From the NCBI GenBank assembly GCA_035653615.1, contig DASRBN010000001.1, forward strand, positions 124,001-188,000: a stretch of 64,000 nt of DNA. Direction: 5' to 3'. The position numbers and the translations under genes are program-made. Origin of the DNA: Ktedonobacteraceae bacterium. GTDB taxonomy: Bacteria; Chloroflexota; Ktedonobacteria; Ktedonobacterales; Ktedonobacteraceae. This document shows positions 46,001 to 60,000 of the stretch, in pieces. The number at the start of each line of letters is the position of its first letter. Position 1 is the stretch's first letter. The notes beneath the pieces were generated by a model. It was not told the origin of the DNA and did not search any database. It worked only from the letters and a program-made list of their open reading frames with translations.

Positions 46001-48003
46001 AGGCAGTGTGCGGATTGACTGGCATGCAGCTTGCCTGATGAATGCGATGCAAGGAAAGGAAAGGTGTCTATGCAAATTGAAGCCAGGCTCGAGGCCCTGG
46101 GACTCGTCCTTCCCGCAGCCCCCAAGGCCCCGCCGGGGATCAAGCTTTCGTTCTCCTGGATCCGCAAGCGCGGCAATCGGATCTATGTGTCAGGACATTC
46201 GGCTCAAGCTCCTGACGGTTCATTCCCTGGCCCCTTTGGCAAAGTGCCGACCGAGGTTTCTCTGGAGGCGGCCCAGGCCGCAGCCCGATCCACCGCCCTC
46301 TCCATGCTTGCCAGTCTCAAGCGGGAACTCGGAGACCTCGATCGTGTGACCGCCTGGTTGATGGTGTACGGCATGGTCAACGCGGAACCCGGCTACGCCC
46401 AGACCACCAATGCCATTAATGGTTTCTCGGACCTGATTCTTGAGCTGTATGGACCAGAGGTGGGACAGCATGCTCGTGTGGCTGTCGGCATGGCGACCTT
46501 ACCTCTCAACAATGCCGTCACCATTGCAGCCGAAGTGGAATTTGCGCCGTGAGATTCACCTGCACTCCCTGCCCTCTCACCGGGATCTGGGGAGACGAAG
46601 AGCGTCTCCCTTGTCCTGGACAAGCACTTCCTGCATGTCGGCAATCCAGGTAGACCCAGCATTGTCTGGCTTCACAACGTCTTTGCGTTCTTAAATCATC
46701 ATGTGGTACGATATCAAACATGTATCGCAATGCGATAAAAGGGCATATCCTCGTATGATGCTAAAAATAGGCATACTGAGTCATCTTTAGCCATCAGGTA
46801 GTTCTCGTGAAAGGCCAGAGCAATGGGCGACGAAGCCACAAGTTTCAACATCTATGACATGCGAACGGGCCGCCTGGCTGCAAGAATAGGCACCGATGAG
46901 ACCGTGCAAGGCGCAGGTGATCCAGAGGCCGAGGCAACCTTGAAGGCGCTCATGCAGCAAGAAATCGTCGTCCGCGAAGAGCAGCTCAATCTCGACCCAG
47001 AAGATGAGGACGAGGAGATTGATTTGTTCCCTGAAGAGACTATGTGCTATATCGACTTGATAACGCTTCGCCCCGGCGATCCCAGGCATCTCAAGGCTTT
47101 TCTCTTGCGGCTGCCATATGTCAGCCATTACGAGGTGCGCCCATAAGGAGCAAGATAAGATAAAGGACCAGCACGACATTGTGCTGGTCCTTTATCTTAT
47201 CTTGCTGGCTGTACTTACTGAGCTTTTGCCGCCGCCTTCTCCACCTTGCGGCGTTTTGGTCGCTCCTGCTCGCGGTGCCGGTCGTGTCCATTTCCGGCCT
47301 CCTTACCATGCGTCGTGAGCTTGTCGAAGCCCTCGATGGCCGTTTCGAGTACCTGCCGGATATCCGTCACGAAGACGAAATGCATCTGGTCGCGCAGTTC
47401 CTTTGGCAGGTCTTCCATCAGGTCTATCTCGTTCTTCTTGGGCAGAATCACGGTGCGAATGCCAGAACGATAGGCTGCCAGCACCTTCTCTTTGACGCCG
47501 CCAATCGGCATCACCTTGCCGCGCAGCGTAATCTCGCCCGTCATTGCCACATCTGAGCGCACATTATGGCCGCTTGCCAGTGACACCAGCACCGTCACCA
47601 TTGTCACGCCCGCAGATGGACCGTCCTTGGGAATCGCCCCTGCCGGTACGTGAATATGCACGTTCTGGTTCTCGAACACATTGGCGGGCAGGCCCAGCGA
47701 CTCCGCGTGCGAGCGCACATAGCTTAGCGCCGCTATTGCCGACTCCTTCATCACATCGCCCAGTTGGCCCGTCAGGATCAACTGGCTCTCCTTGCCGGGC
47801 ATCGCGGCTGCCTCAATGAAAATGATCTCGCCCCCGACCGGCGTCCAGGTCAGTCCTGTGGCGATACCCGGACGGTCGATGCGCTCCGCGACCTCCTCGA
47901 AAAAGCGCTGCCTTCCCAGGTATTCTGGCACATCTTCTGCCGTGACGTGGATGGGCGTTTGCTTACCCTCCGCGACCTGTTTGGCGACCTTGCGGCACAG
48001 CGA

Positions 48004-48042
<39 letters not shown>

Positions 48043-51000
48043 TGTATAGTCACGGGCGATGCGCCTGAGCGCCGCGTCATCCACCGTCAGTTCGTCCTTT
48101 TTCAGCCCGTTGGCCTCAAGCTGCTTGGGCAAGAGGTAGTTGCGGGCGATGTGCAGCTTCTGTTCCTCAGTATAGCCGGAGAGTTCGAGTATCTCCATGC
48201 GGTCGCGCAGGGCCGGTGGAATAGGCTCCAACGCGTTGGCAGTGGCGATGAACATCACGTGCGACAGGTCGAACGGCAGGTCCAGGTAGTTATCGCGGAA
48301 GTTGTAGTTCTGTTCGGGGTCCAGCACCTCCAGCAGCGCCGAGGATGGATCGCCGCGCCAGTCCGCCCCCACCTTGTCTACCTCATCCAGCATAATCACC
48401 GGGTCGTTCGTATCCACGCGCCGCAGCGTCTGGATAATCCGTCCCGGCATCGCTCCGATATAGGTGCGGCGGTGCCCGCGAATCTCGGCCTCGTCACGGA
48501 TGCCGCCCAGCGACATGCGCGCGAACTTACGCCCCAGCGCCCGCGCAATCGACTGCCCCAGCGAAGTTTTTCCTACTCCCGGCGGTCCGACGAAACACAG
48601 AATAGGCTCGCGGTTGATCTGCCGCAGACCCTCCTGCGATACCAGCGGCTGCGTCGGTCGTATCTCCTCCGTCTCAACACCATCCTGAACGGTAGCCACT
48701 TCCTTGCTGCGTTCAAGCTGCTCGGCCATGCGCTCTTCCTTGAGGCGCCGAACGGCCAGGTATTCCAGGATGCGATCCTTGATCTTTTCCAGGTCATAGT
48801 GATCCTGGTCGAGCACCTGCCGGGCGCGCGCAACATCGATCGTTTCACCGGTGCTTTTGCTCCACGGCAGGCTCGTCAGCAATTCCAGGTAGGTGCGAAT
48901 GATGCTATATTCGGGTGAGACGGTCGGTAGTTTTTCGAGCCGCGATAGCTCGCGATTGGCCTCTTTCAAGGCCTCCTCTGGCATCTTCGCCTCGTCGATT
49001 TTGCGCCGCAGCTCGTTGATAGTGGCCTGCTCTTCGCTCTCCTCGCCCAGTTCGCGCTGGATCGCCTTCAGCTGCTCGCGCAGCAGGTATTCGCGCTGCA
49101 CTTTACCCATCTCTTCCTGGGCGCTGGACTGAATTTTCTTGCCCAGCTCGAAGATTTCCAGCTCGTGGCGCAGAAAACTGCTCAAATTCTCCAGCTTGGC
49201 GCGTACCGAGTCAAGTTCCAGCAATTTCTGGCGCAGCTCCAGGTCCATCTGCACGAAAGTGGCAATGACGTAGACCACCTGGCGCGGCTCCTCTAGATTA
49301 AGCGTCGCCGCTGCCACCCCTTCGGGCACGTTCTGCACCAGGGCCACCAGGCGCTGGAAGTAGCCCACAACGTTGCGTTTAATCGCCTCGGTTTCGTCAT
49401 CCGTTTCCTGCAAATCCGGCTTCAGCGTCACATGCGCGGCCAGGTAGGGCTTCTCTTGTGTGAACTCACCGATATCGACGCGCTCCAGGCCCTGCACTAT
49501 GATCTGGATCGTCCCGTCCGGCATGCGAATCATACGCGCTATACGCGAAACGGTGCCGATCTTGAAGATGTCGTTCGGCCCCGCCTGCTCGATGTCGGCG
49601 GACTTTTGCGCGACCAGCACTACGAGGCGGTTCCCGCGCATCACATCATCGATCAGGCGAATCGAGCGTTCCTGGCCCACCCCAAGCGGCTGCACGGCGA
49701 AAGGATAAATGACGGTATCCTTCAAGGGCAGAACCGGCAAGACATCAGGAATTGTTAAAGGCTCGTCATCATCTTCATCGCTCTGCTTGCGTGAGGCCGT
49801 TTCTCGTTCCCCGCTAGAGGAAGCCGAACCCTCCTTTTCATCGCGCTGACTGGTGGGTGTCGTATCGCTCTTCCCGCGTGCTTCCGGTGTCTCCTCTGTT
49901 TCCTGCGCTTCCCCTGCTTCAGGCGCAGAACCCTGCTGATCGTGGCTATCGTCAAATTGTCCTTCTACCCCTTGTTGCAGATGTTCTTCGCCAGATGTTT
50001 CTACAGCGTCTTGATTCAAGTGATTTTTTTCCATACAAATGACCTTTTCAAAAAATGTATCTACCTGCGCATATTCTGATTCATTATTCCCGCATCACAG
50101 AGCGCCTGACCACCTAAATTCTTAATTTTGGCAAATCGACCCAGAGAAAACCATTTTCATAGCGTGCAGTGGCAGCATCGGCGTCGATAGGCGCGGGAAT
50201 AAATACCTCCACCCGGAATGGGCCATAGCGAATCTGCGCCTCGTGATAGTACAAATTAGCATCATGTTCGTGGTCGTCTAGCCGTTCGCCACTGACCACA
50301 AGGGCATCCTTATAAAGAGTAACCTCGATATCTTCTTCTTTCATTCCCGCCAGTTCAATTTTCACCGTCATCATTTCTGCCGATTCGTGAATATCGGCCA
50401 GCGGCCTCCACGTCACCGAACGCTGGAGAATCGACTGCTGACTCTGCCGCAAAGCATCTTGCAAGAGTTGACGATAATGACGCTCCAGTTGCTGCTGTGA
50501 CCCATCCGCGTAACGATAGGCCACATACCGATAGCGCATACGCATGGTTTGTTACCTCAAACCTGAATAATGTAGGGGCCGGTTTACCGTACACACCGCC
50601 GATTGATCGGCCTTGTGAGGCGGCGGGACTGGTGCGTTCAATCCCATTATCGACCTCCTGTGGAACGATCCCCGGCCCCAATTGTTTAAGTACTCGACGT
50701 AATAGAAAAAGGCAAAGGATACAAAGTTTTAGCGATTTCAATCCCTCAATCGGGCAAGCAACCAGATAGCCTCTTTGTATCTCTTGCCTTTCCCAGTGCT
50801 GTATGGGCGGCCCATGTGAGCGCCCGAACTTTCATTACCATACCATGGTGTACTATGGGCGCTCACATGGGCACTCTACAATTGATTACGGTAATGGAAG
50901 GTCTTTTTCACCCTCGGCAAGGGCTTTCTGGCATTCCGGGCAGAGATATTCAAATTCGGAATGGCTATCCGAAAGCACATCACTCTGGATGATACGAGCA

Positions 51001-54000
51001 TAGCGTAAGCGAGTGGCCTTCCCACATCTCGCGCAATTGACGTATGTTTCCGAGACGGCGGCACGTCGGGTTCCAAGAACATCTTCCTGCATGACCGACA
51101 CCTGCCTTTCTTTTCTGTTTCAAGGTAGAGACGCAATAGATTGTACCCGCCTGAGATTACTCCCTGACGAGGGCATGACAGGCAAACCTACGCCGGGCAG
51201 AGTAAACCCGTGCCGGGTGGAGCAAGCTCGCGCCCCTACTGACCATACGAATAGCTAGTTGGCAAGAAAACAAGCCGGGGGGTTCCGCGATGGAACCCTT
51301 TTGATTATGGCACGAGATACATGAAAATGCAAGTTCCAGAGTTACCCCTTGCGAGCACCATGCGATTATGCTACTATGTTTATAGAGTCATTGTTCCTCA
51401 TAGGCGTTCACTATTGTAGCGCGTGATTGCTAGCTAGTACCGAGGGTGAACAAAAACGAGATGATCACGCAAGCAATTAAAAACTGGCTACGCGGACTAT
51501 TCGCCTGGTGGCCCTGGAAAAAATCTCCTCAAATCACATACACTCCCGCCATCAGTCCTCTCAACAAGGGCTTATCGCAAGGATCCGCTTCGAGATCAGC
51601 GATTGATGGATTTGCACCCCAGGCTGGTATCACGCCTCGCCTCTCGACCGTTGAAGAGTGGCCCGAACGTGTCGTCCAACCGCAAACATATTTTCCCGAT
51701 GCGAGTACGCATCCCGAAAGACCTCTTCTTCCGGCCCCGCCTCCATCGCCGTCCAATGAGCAGCCAGAAAAGAAGCAAGCGGGCGATCACAAAGATACGC
51801 CCCTACATGAGTCGCCCCCGGCAGCAAAAGAACCTGCCCGGCCCATACCTCCCACACCAGAGCAGCAGCTGGAATTTCTACAGTATCTTGTGAAGCGCGG
51901 TATTGTCAACGAGGGCTTCGACGAAGGCAAAGAACCAGAACAATATCGAAGAAATAAGTAGGTTCGCACATGGAAAATTCGACCGGGCGCTACCCGGTCG
52001 AATTTTCCATGTGCGAACCTACTTATTAGCTATTTTCGGCTCGCGTGAATCCCTGTTGTTGCGCCTCTTCCTCCGAAGTGAAGTAGACCAGGTCTTCCAC
52101 GCCTTCGAGTGTGGTTCCCGTGGGATAGTAGAAACGCGTGCTGGCAACGCCTACGAATGAGGCATCCTCGTTCACGATCATCTCTTCCACATCGATCACC
52201 GGCTGGGTCGAGACAGCCGTGCCAATATCATCGACGCGCCGAATCTCCCCTGCTGGCGGCTCGGAGCTTGCGGCGCTGCCGGCACCGTTCCACCCATGCG
52301 ACTGGGGCAGTTCGATGCTCTCATCCTCGGCCAGTTCTTGTAGTTCAACGCGCCGCCGCACGAGGCGGTAGGTAATAAACGTCGCCGCCAGCAGGCCAAC
52401 GCCAAAACCAACCAGTGCCCAGAAGCGGCCTCTCCGCTCTCGCACAGGGTGTAATAACTCCTCGCCTCGATCTAGCGCCTCCCTGGTGGCCGTTTTACCG
52501 CGTTTGGCCAGCTCTTGCATGACCTGCCCCCCGCGCTCAGCTACATCCTGGGTAGCCTTGCCGCCACGCTCAACGACATCTTCGAAAATCTTGCCGCCAC
52601 GCTCAACGATTTCCTCCGTCAACTGGCCTCCCTGCTTGAGCAAGCCCTGGCTCCAGTCGATGCCGGATTTACTCATCTCTTTGAGCAGCTTGCGGCGCTG
52701 CCTGGTCTCCTCGCGCACCGCCTTGCGTAGTTGCTTTGATTGCGCCTCCAACTGCTTTGCCTGCTGGCGCAACCGTTTCACCTGCTGGATGACCCGCTGG
52801 CGGCTCTCGGCCGTCAGTTCTTCCAGGCGATTGACCGCGTCTGCCTGTAAGTCGCCTGCGTTCTCCTGCAGTCCTTGAGCCACCTCCGGCAGCTTCTGCG
52901 AGCGCTGGCGCAGACGCTCTAAGGCATTGTTTATAACCGGACTTGCCAATGTGTAACTAAGTAAAGCCCAGCGCAGCCAGCGATTGGCAGGCTTCCCTGA
53001 ATGTTTCTGTTCTGTACCCATGCGACATGCTCCTTCTCTTTTCATCCTGCCTGGCCGCAAAGCACTCAGGCAAGTAGATAATTACCATGGGATTCTGGCA
53101 GGAATTGCTCTGATTTGCCGGGACAGCTACCCTGCCACTATATCTTCTTTTCTCTAAACACCGGCTAGAATACAGCTAACAGTATGTCAGGTGCGAGCGC
53201 GCCATGTCAAGGTTCCACACCCTGTGATATACTCAATAAGAAGCATGGCACTGAAACGAGGAGTCTTTGCCCTCCTGGTTAAGTGGTCGTGAAAATTCAT
53301 TATCGGTCTCTTGAACCGTATTATTTCGTCATATCTTATAGTCGAAATGACAGAAAGGGTGAATCATCTATGGGACGGCTTGATGGGCGTGTCGCTTTTG
53401 TCACCGGCGCCGGTCGCGGCATTGGAGCCGCAACAGCCTTGCGACTCGCCGAAGAAGGCGCTCGCGTCGCGCTCGCGGATATCGATACCGAAGGATGCCA
53501 GCAGGTCGCGGTCGAACTCGACCGTCTTGGGTCCGAAGGCCTCGTACTACGCTGCAACGTGGCCGATAGCGCCAATGTACAGGACGCGGTCGATCAAACT
53601 GCCGCCCATTTCGGGCGCTTAGACATCCTCGTCAATAATGCTGGCGTGATCCGCGATAACCTGCTCTTCAAAATGTCGGAAGAGGACTGGGACACCGTCA
53701 TGAACGTCCACCTCAAAGGCGCGTTCCTGTGCAGCCGTGCCGCTCAAAAATACATGGTGCAGCAGAAATATGGGCGCATCGTCTCCCTATCCTCCACCTC
53801 CGCGCTTGGCAACCGCGGGCAGGCCAACTACTCGTCCGCCAAAGCGGGCTTGCAGGGCTTCACACGGACGTTAGCCATAGAGCTCGGCCCATTCGGCATC
53901 ACCGTCAACGCCGTCGCCCCTGGCTTCATCGATACCGAAATGACCCGTTCAACTGCTCGTCGCCAGGGACTCGATCCCGACCAGGTGATCGCCGAGGCCT

Positions 54001-57000
54001 CGAAGGTGATCCCCGTGCGGCGCGTCGGCCAGCCGCGCGATATTGCCAACGTCATCTGCTTCCTCGCTTCGGATGAGGCCGGCTTTGTCAACGGTCAGAT
54101 CATCTATGTCGCGGGCGGACCGCGTAGCTAAAGAGGTACACTATGCAGCCCTCGCAGCGCCGCCAGGCCATCATCGTCCTCGACTTCGGTTCGCAATATA
54201 GCCGCTTAATCACCCGCCGCGTGCGCGAATGCCACGTCTACAGCGAACTTGTGCCTGCCGGCACCACCCTCGCGCAGTTGCAAGCGAATCCACACCTGGA
54301 CATCAAAGGCTTCATCCTCTCCGGCGGCCCTGCCAGCGTCTATGATGAACATGCGCCAATTTGCGACCCCGCCATTCTTCACAGCGGTTTGCCCATCCTG
54401 GGTATCTGCTATGGCATGCAGTTGCTGGCACAACAACTCGGTGGACACGTCGCGCCTGCCAGCGGGCGTCGCGAATATGGCCCCGCCACCCTCTCGCTGC
54501 TGTTCGACCCCAACACCGACCCCCAATTCTATCGTATTTTCGACGGCATCGATGCAGCGAGAGAACTACCCGTATGGATGAGCCACGGCGACAGCGTCGA
54601 CATCCTTCCCGAGGGCTTTAAGGTACTTGCGCGCACTGAAAGCAATCCTATCGCCGCTACCGGCAGCGCCCAGGGCATCATTGGACTCCAATTTCATCCC
54701 GAGGTCACGCACACGCCGCAGGGCAAGGACATCATCCGCAACTTCCTCTATCGCATCTGCGGCTGCGAAGGCAACTGGACCACACAATCCGCTATCGAAG
54801 AGGCTATCGAACAGATTCGCCGCCGCGTCGGCTCGCAGCGGGTCATCTGTGGACTTTCCGGCGGCGTCGACTCCGCGGTCGCGGCCCTGCTCGTCCATCG
54901 CGCAGTTGGCGATCAACTCACCTGCATCTTCGTCGATACCGGTCTGCTGCGCGCCGGCGAGCCGGAACAGGTCGTAGAGACCTTTTCGCGCCACCTGCAT
55001 ATCCCGCTTGTCGCCGTCGATGCCCGCCGGCGTTTCCTCGACCGCCTGCAAGACGTGATCGACCCCGAACAGAAACGTAAGATCATCGGCGCAGAGTTCA
55101 TCCGCGTCTTCGAAGAGCAGGCAAGCCTCCTCGCCGAAAAGGGCGGGCCGATCCCATTCCTTGCGCAGGGTACGCTCTATCCTGATGTCATCGAAAGCAC
55201 CAGCCATGATACCGCCTCCACCGCTGTGCGCATCAAAACGCATCACAACGTCGGCGGCCTGCCGGAGGACATGCAACTGAAACTCGTCGAACCCCTACGC
55301 CTGCTCTTTAAAGACGAGGTACGTGAAATCGGTCTGGCGCTGGGCCTGCCCGAAGACTGGGTATGGCGACATCCATTTCCCGGTCCCGGCCTCGCCATTC
55401 GTATTATAGGTGCCGTCAATGAAGCGCGCCTGGAAATCCTGCGTGCCGCCGATGCCATCGTCATCGACGAAATACGCCGTGCCGGCATCTATCGCGAGTT
55501 GGGCCAGGCCTTCGCCGTCCTCACCCCTGTGCAGAGCGTCGGCGTTATGGGCGATGGTCGCACCTATGCCAACCTCGTCGCCATCCGTGCCGTCACCACC
55601 GGCGACTTCATGACCGCCGATTGGGCGCGCCTCTCGCCCGACCTGCTCGCTCGCATCTCGCACCGTATCGTCAACGAAGTGCCCGCCATCAACCGTGTCG
55701 TCTACGACATCACCTCCAAGCCCCCGGCCACCATTGAATGGGAATAGCCGGCATGCTCGAATTTGAAATCCTCGCCCGCGGCCTCTTCTGCCAGCACGAA
55801 GTGCAGATTGCCTACAACCCATCGCTGCGCATGCCCATCGATTCATCGGCGCAGGCGCAAATAGATCAGCTATGGCAGCAGCAGCTTGCCATAGCTCGCC
55901 AGCAGCAATTTCCTCTCTTCGACGCTCCTTTATTTCGTCTTGTACATGTTGCGGTACACGGGGGAATCCTGCATCTCACCCTTGGCGACACGACCTACAA
56001 GGAATATACCGCCAGCCGCCAGCCAGCTTTCATGCGGGGCTATAGTCGCGAGCAGTTGAGCAACCCGCTCGCCGTGTGTTCGGTGGTCGAAACCGGCGAC
56101 GGCTTCATCCTCTACGAACAGCGCCAGCATGTTGCCGTTCATGCCGGGCGCTATCACGTCATCGCCGGCTTCTTTGAACGCAATATGGATAGGGATGCAC
56201 AGGAAAAGCCCGATCCATTCGCGGCCATGCGACGTGAGATGCGCGAAGAGACCGGTATCCAGCCTGCCGATATCGCCGAACAATATTGTCTTGGCGTCGT
56301 CTACGATATCATCAATCCGCACGCCGAACTCTGCTTCCTGACACGTCTGCATATCCCGCTGGAGGAGGTATTGACGCGCACGCCTGAAGATAATGAGATC
56401 AAGCAATTGCGCTCACTCGCCGTCACCCCAGAACGTTTACGCGCATTTCTCCTCGAAAATCACGGCAATATCTCGGCGACGGGCGAGCCGAATCTGCTGA
56501 TGTATGGTGGGTGGAAGTATGGCGAGGGGTGGATGGAAGAGGTGATGGAACAAGTTGATATTCCTGTGTGGAATGACTAGCCTCTTTTGAGATCGCTTAC
56601 ACAATCTTTTGCTTATATGGTACCTGTTGCCATAAATGATATTTTCTAGTAAAATTGCAGACACAAGAGATCGGTGCCTTTCGAGCCTCCTTTCAGCCGA
56701 TCATACTTATAGCCGGTGGGAGATCGCGTGTGAATAACCAGAATATGCCGCCTTCAGCTCAGATCACCATACTAACAGGTCCCCAGGTGGGTACCAGCTT
56801 TCAGCTCACTAAATTGACTATGACAATTGGTCGTGATCCATCCAACGATATTGTCATTACCGATCAGTCTGTCTCTCGCTCCCATGCTCGTATCGTGTAT
56901 ACTCCCTCGGGATGGAGCATTGAGAAACTGGCGAACAATAACTCCCTCACAGTAAACCAGCGCCAGGTGCAGCAAGCGTTCATTCGTCACAACGACAATA

Positions 57001-60000
57001 TCGGTCTTGGCGGCATTATCTCCTTTCTCTTTCTTTCAGCCAGCCCGAGTTCTTCTAGTGGAGGGCCTGATGGCGGCTATAGCTTATCCCCTTTCTCTCC
57101 TGCTGTGCCGGTACCGGCGCTCACCCCGGCTCCTGTCCGCAGTTCATCCGCTCCTCTTCCACCCGCGGCCCAGGAGACATTGTTCACGCAGCGAGCACCA
57201 CAGGATGGCGCTGGCAGCGTCAGCGTTCCCACACTCGAGATCAGCACGAATACCTCACGTGACAGGCAGCGTTTTCAACTCGTCAAGCCCGTCATCTCCA
57301 TCGGACGCGACCCCAAAAATGATATTGTCATCAACGAACCCATCGTCTCCGCCTTTCACGCCCAGATCGTCCGCCAGGGAAGCGACCTCGTCCTCGTACA
57401 TCCGCATCCCCAGGCCCGCCAGCAGCGCACCCTCAACGGCATGCTCTACCAGGGTCGTCATATTCGCGGGGATGAACAATTCAGCAAAGTCCTCACGCGG
57501 GGAGATATCTTCCGCATCGGTGATGAGAATGGCACGCTTGTGACCCTGGGCTATAATGATGGCAGCGGAGCCTTGCAGGAAGCGCTGCCCGAAATTCACC
57601 CCATCGCTTTGGGAGCGCCGGTCATCACCATTGGCCGCCACTCGGATAATATGGTCGTTCTCAAACATCCCCAGGTTTCGGCGCATCACGCGCGTTTGCA
57701 ACACATACCCGGTGGCTACCGCATCATCGACCTGGGCAGCACCAACCATGTCTATGTCAACGGTCAGCGCGTTTCCAGCCAGAACCTCAATCCGAACGAC
57801 GAGATACGTATTGGCCCGTTCAAGCTCATCTATACTGGTACCCAACTTACCCAGGTCGACGAAAGCAACGGCATTCGCATCGATGCGCTGCACCTTAAGA
57901 AGACCGGCAACAATGGGACCATCCTGCTCAACGATATCTCGCTGGTGATACCACCCAGGAAGTTTGTAGCCGTCGTCGGCGGTTCCGGCGCCGGCAAATC
58001 CACCCTGATGGATGCGCTCAATGGACTGCGACCCGCCACCGAAGGCAAGGTCCTCTACAACGGCCAGGATTACTACCGCTCGCTGGCCGCCTTCAGCACG
58101 CAACTTGGCTACGTGCCGCAGGATGATATCGTTCATCGCGACCTGACCGTTGAGCGCGCGCTTTACTACGCCGCGAAAATGCGCCTGCCCGAGGATTTCA
58201 CTGAAGACCAGATTCGCCAGCGTATCAACGAGGTGCTGGCCGATGTCGAAATGGAGGACCGTCGCAATCTGCTGGTCAGCAAGCTCTCCGGTGGTCAGCG
58301 CAAGCGCGTCTCCATCGCCCTGGAATTGCTCGCCAAACCCAGTATCTTTTTCCTCGATGAACCCACTTCCGGCCTCGATCCCGGCCTTGATCGCAAAATG
58401 ATGTACCTGCTACGCCGCCTTGCCGACAAGGGACACACCATTGTGCTGGTGACGCATGCCACCAATAACATCAATACCTGCGATTATGTCTGCTTCCTGG
58501 GCGCCGGTGGCCGCCTGGTCTATTACGGCCCGCCGGACGAGGCCAAGAAATTCTTCAATAAAAGCGACTTCGCCGAAATTTATGGCGCGCTGGAGCCATC
58601 AAAGAATAACCCGAATGTGGCCGAAGAGGCCGAGAGAAACTTCAAAAACTCGCCTGACTACCAGAAATACGTCGCAGAACCACTACGCATGGGACCCGCC
58701 GGCCGTACCAACGTGCTGGGACAGGCAGAACTGGCAAAGCCTGCCAAACGCGGCGATCCCTGGAAGCAGTTCCGGTTGCTTTCTCTGCGCTATATCGAAC
58801 TGCTCAAAAATGACACTGGCAACCTGCTCATCCTGCTATTGCAGGCGCCCATTATCGGCTTCATTTTGTTGCTCATCATCACGAACGCGCTCAAGTCAGG
58901 TACCGGTGTTTTTAATAGTGCCAATTTTACTTCCCTCAACCCTAATGCAGCTGACGCGCAAAAAGTCTTATTCGTAATGGCATTTGCCGCCGTCATGTTC
59001 GGCTGCATCAACGGCGCGCGTGAAATTGTCAAAGAGGCCGCCATCTACCGCCGCGAGCGGGCCGTGAACCTGGGCATCCTGCCGTACATGTTTTCCAAGA
59101 TTGTTGTGCTGGGCGTCCTGTGCCTCTTCCAGAGCGCCGTCCTGGTCTTCATGGTCAGCCTGGTTACTCACATGAACTCAAGCATCTTCCTGCCACCGCC
59201 TCTGGAACTCTACATCACGCTCGCCCTCACCTCGCTGGCCGGGTTGATGATCGGCCTGACGGTTTCTGCCGTGGCACCCAATAACGACCGCGCCATGAGT
59301 TTTATCCCCATCATCCTCATTCCCCAGGTAATCTTCTCAGGCACCATCTTCCCGCTCACCGGCGGCATCATGCAGTTCCTCGGCCTCTTCTTCGCCGTTC
59401 GCTGGTCCATGGCCGCGCTAGGCTCAACCATCGGCTTGAACGACCAGAATATCCTGACCGGCGACAAATTATTAGGAGATAATGCTGTCTATCACAATAG
59501 CGCCGGTTATCTTTTTCTCGTCTGGTTCGCCCTGATTGTGATGGTGGTGGCGCTGGGTTTTGCTATTGCTTATTTCTTGAGGAAGAAAGATGTTCGGGTT
59601 TAGAGCGCCCGTCCACCCGTCACTTCCAGCACGATTCCCGAAACATAATTTGATAAGGGTGAAGCCAGGAACAGGATCGGACCAGCCGCTTCCTCCGGTG
59701 TGCCAGGACGGCCCAATGGGATGAGCATCGGAGCGAACTGGCGCATCTGATCGGGTACGCCCAGCGCGATCTGCTCTCCATCGCGCTCGATCTTCTCGGC
59801 GCTCTCTTTCGCGGCTGTCAGGCGCGTTTCAATGAAGCCGAAGCAGACGCAATTAACCTGCACATTGTAGCGTCCCCACTCCTTAGCCAGCGTTTTCGTC
59901 AGTCCCGTAATGCCGGCTTTTGCCGTGGAATAGTTGACTTGCCCGGCATTACCGTAGACACCCGAAACCGAGGAAACATTGACCACTTTGCGCGGGTTTG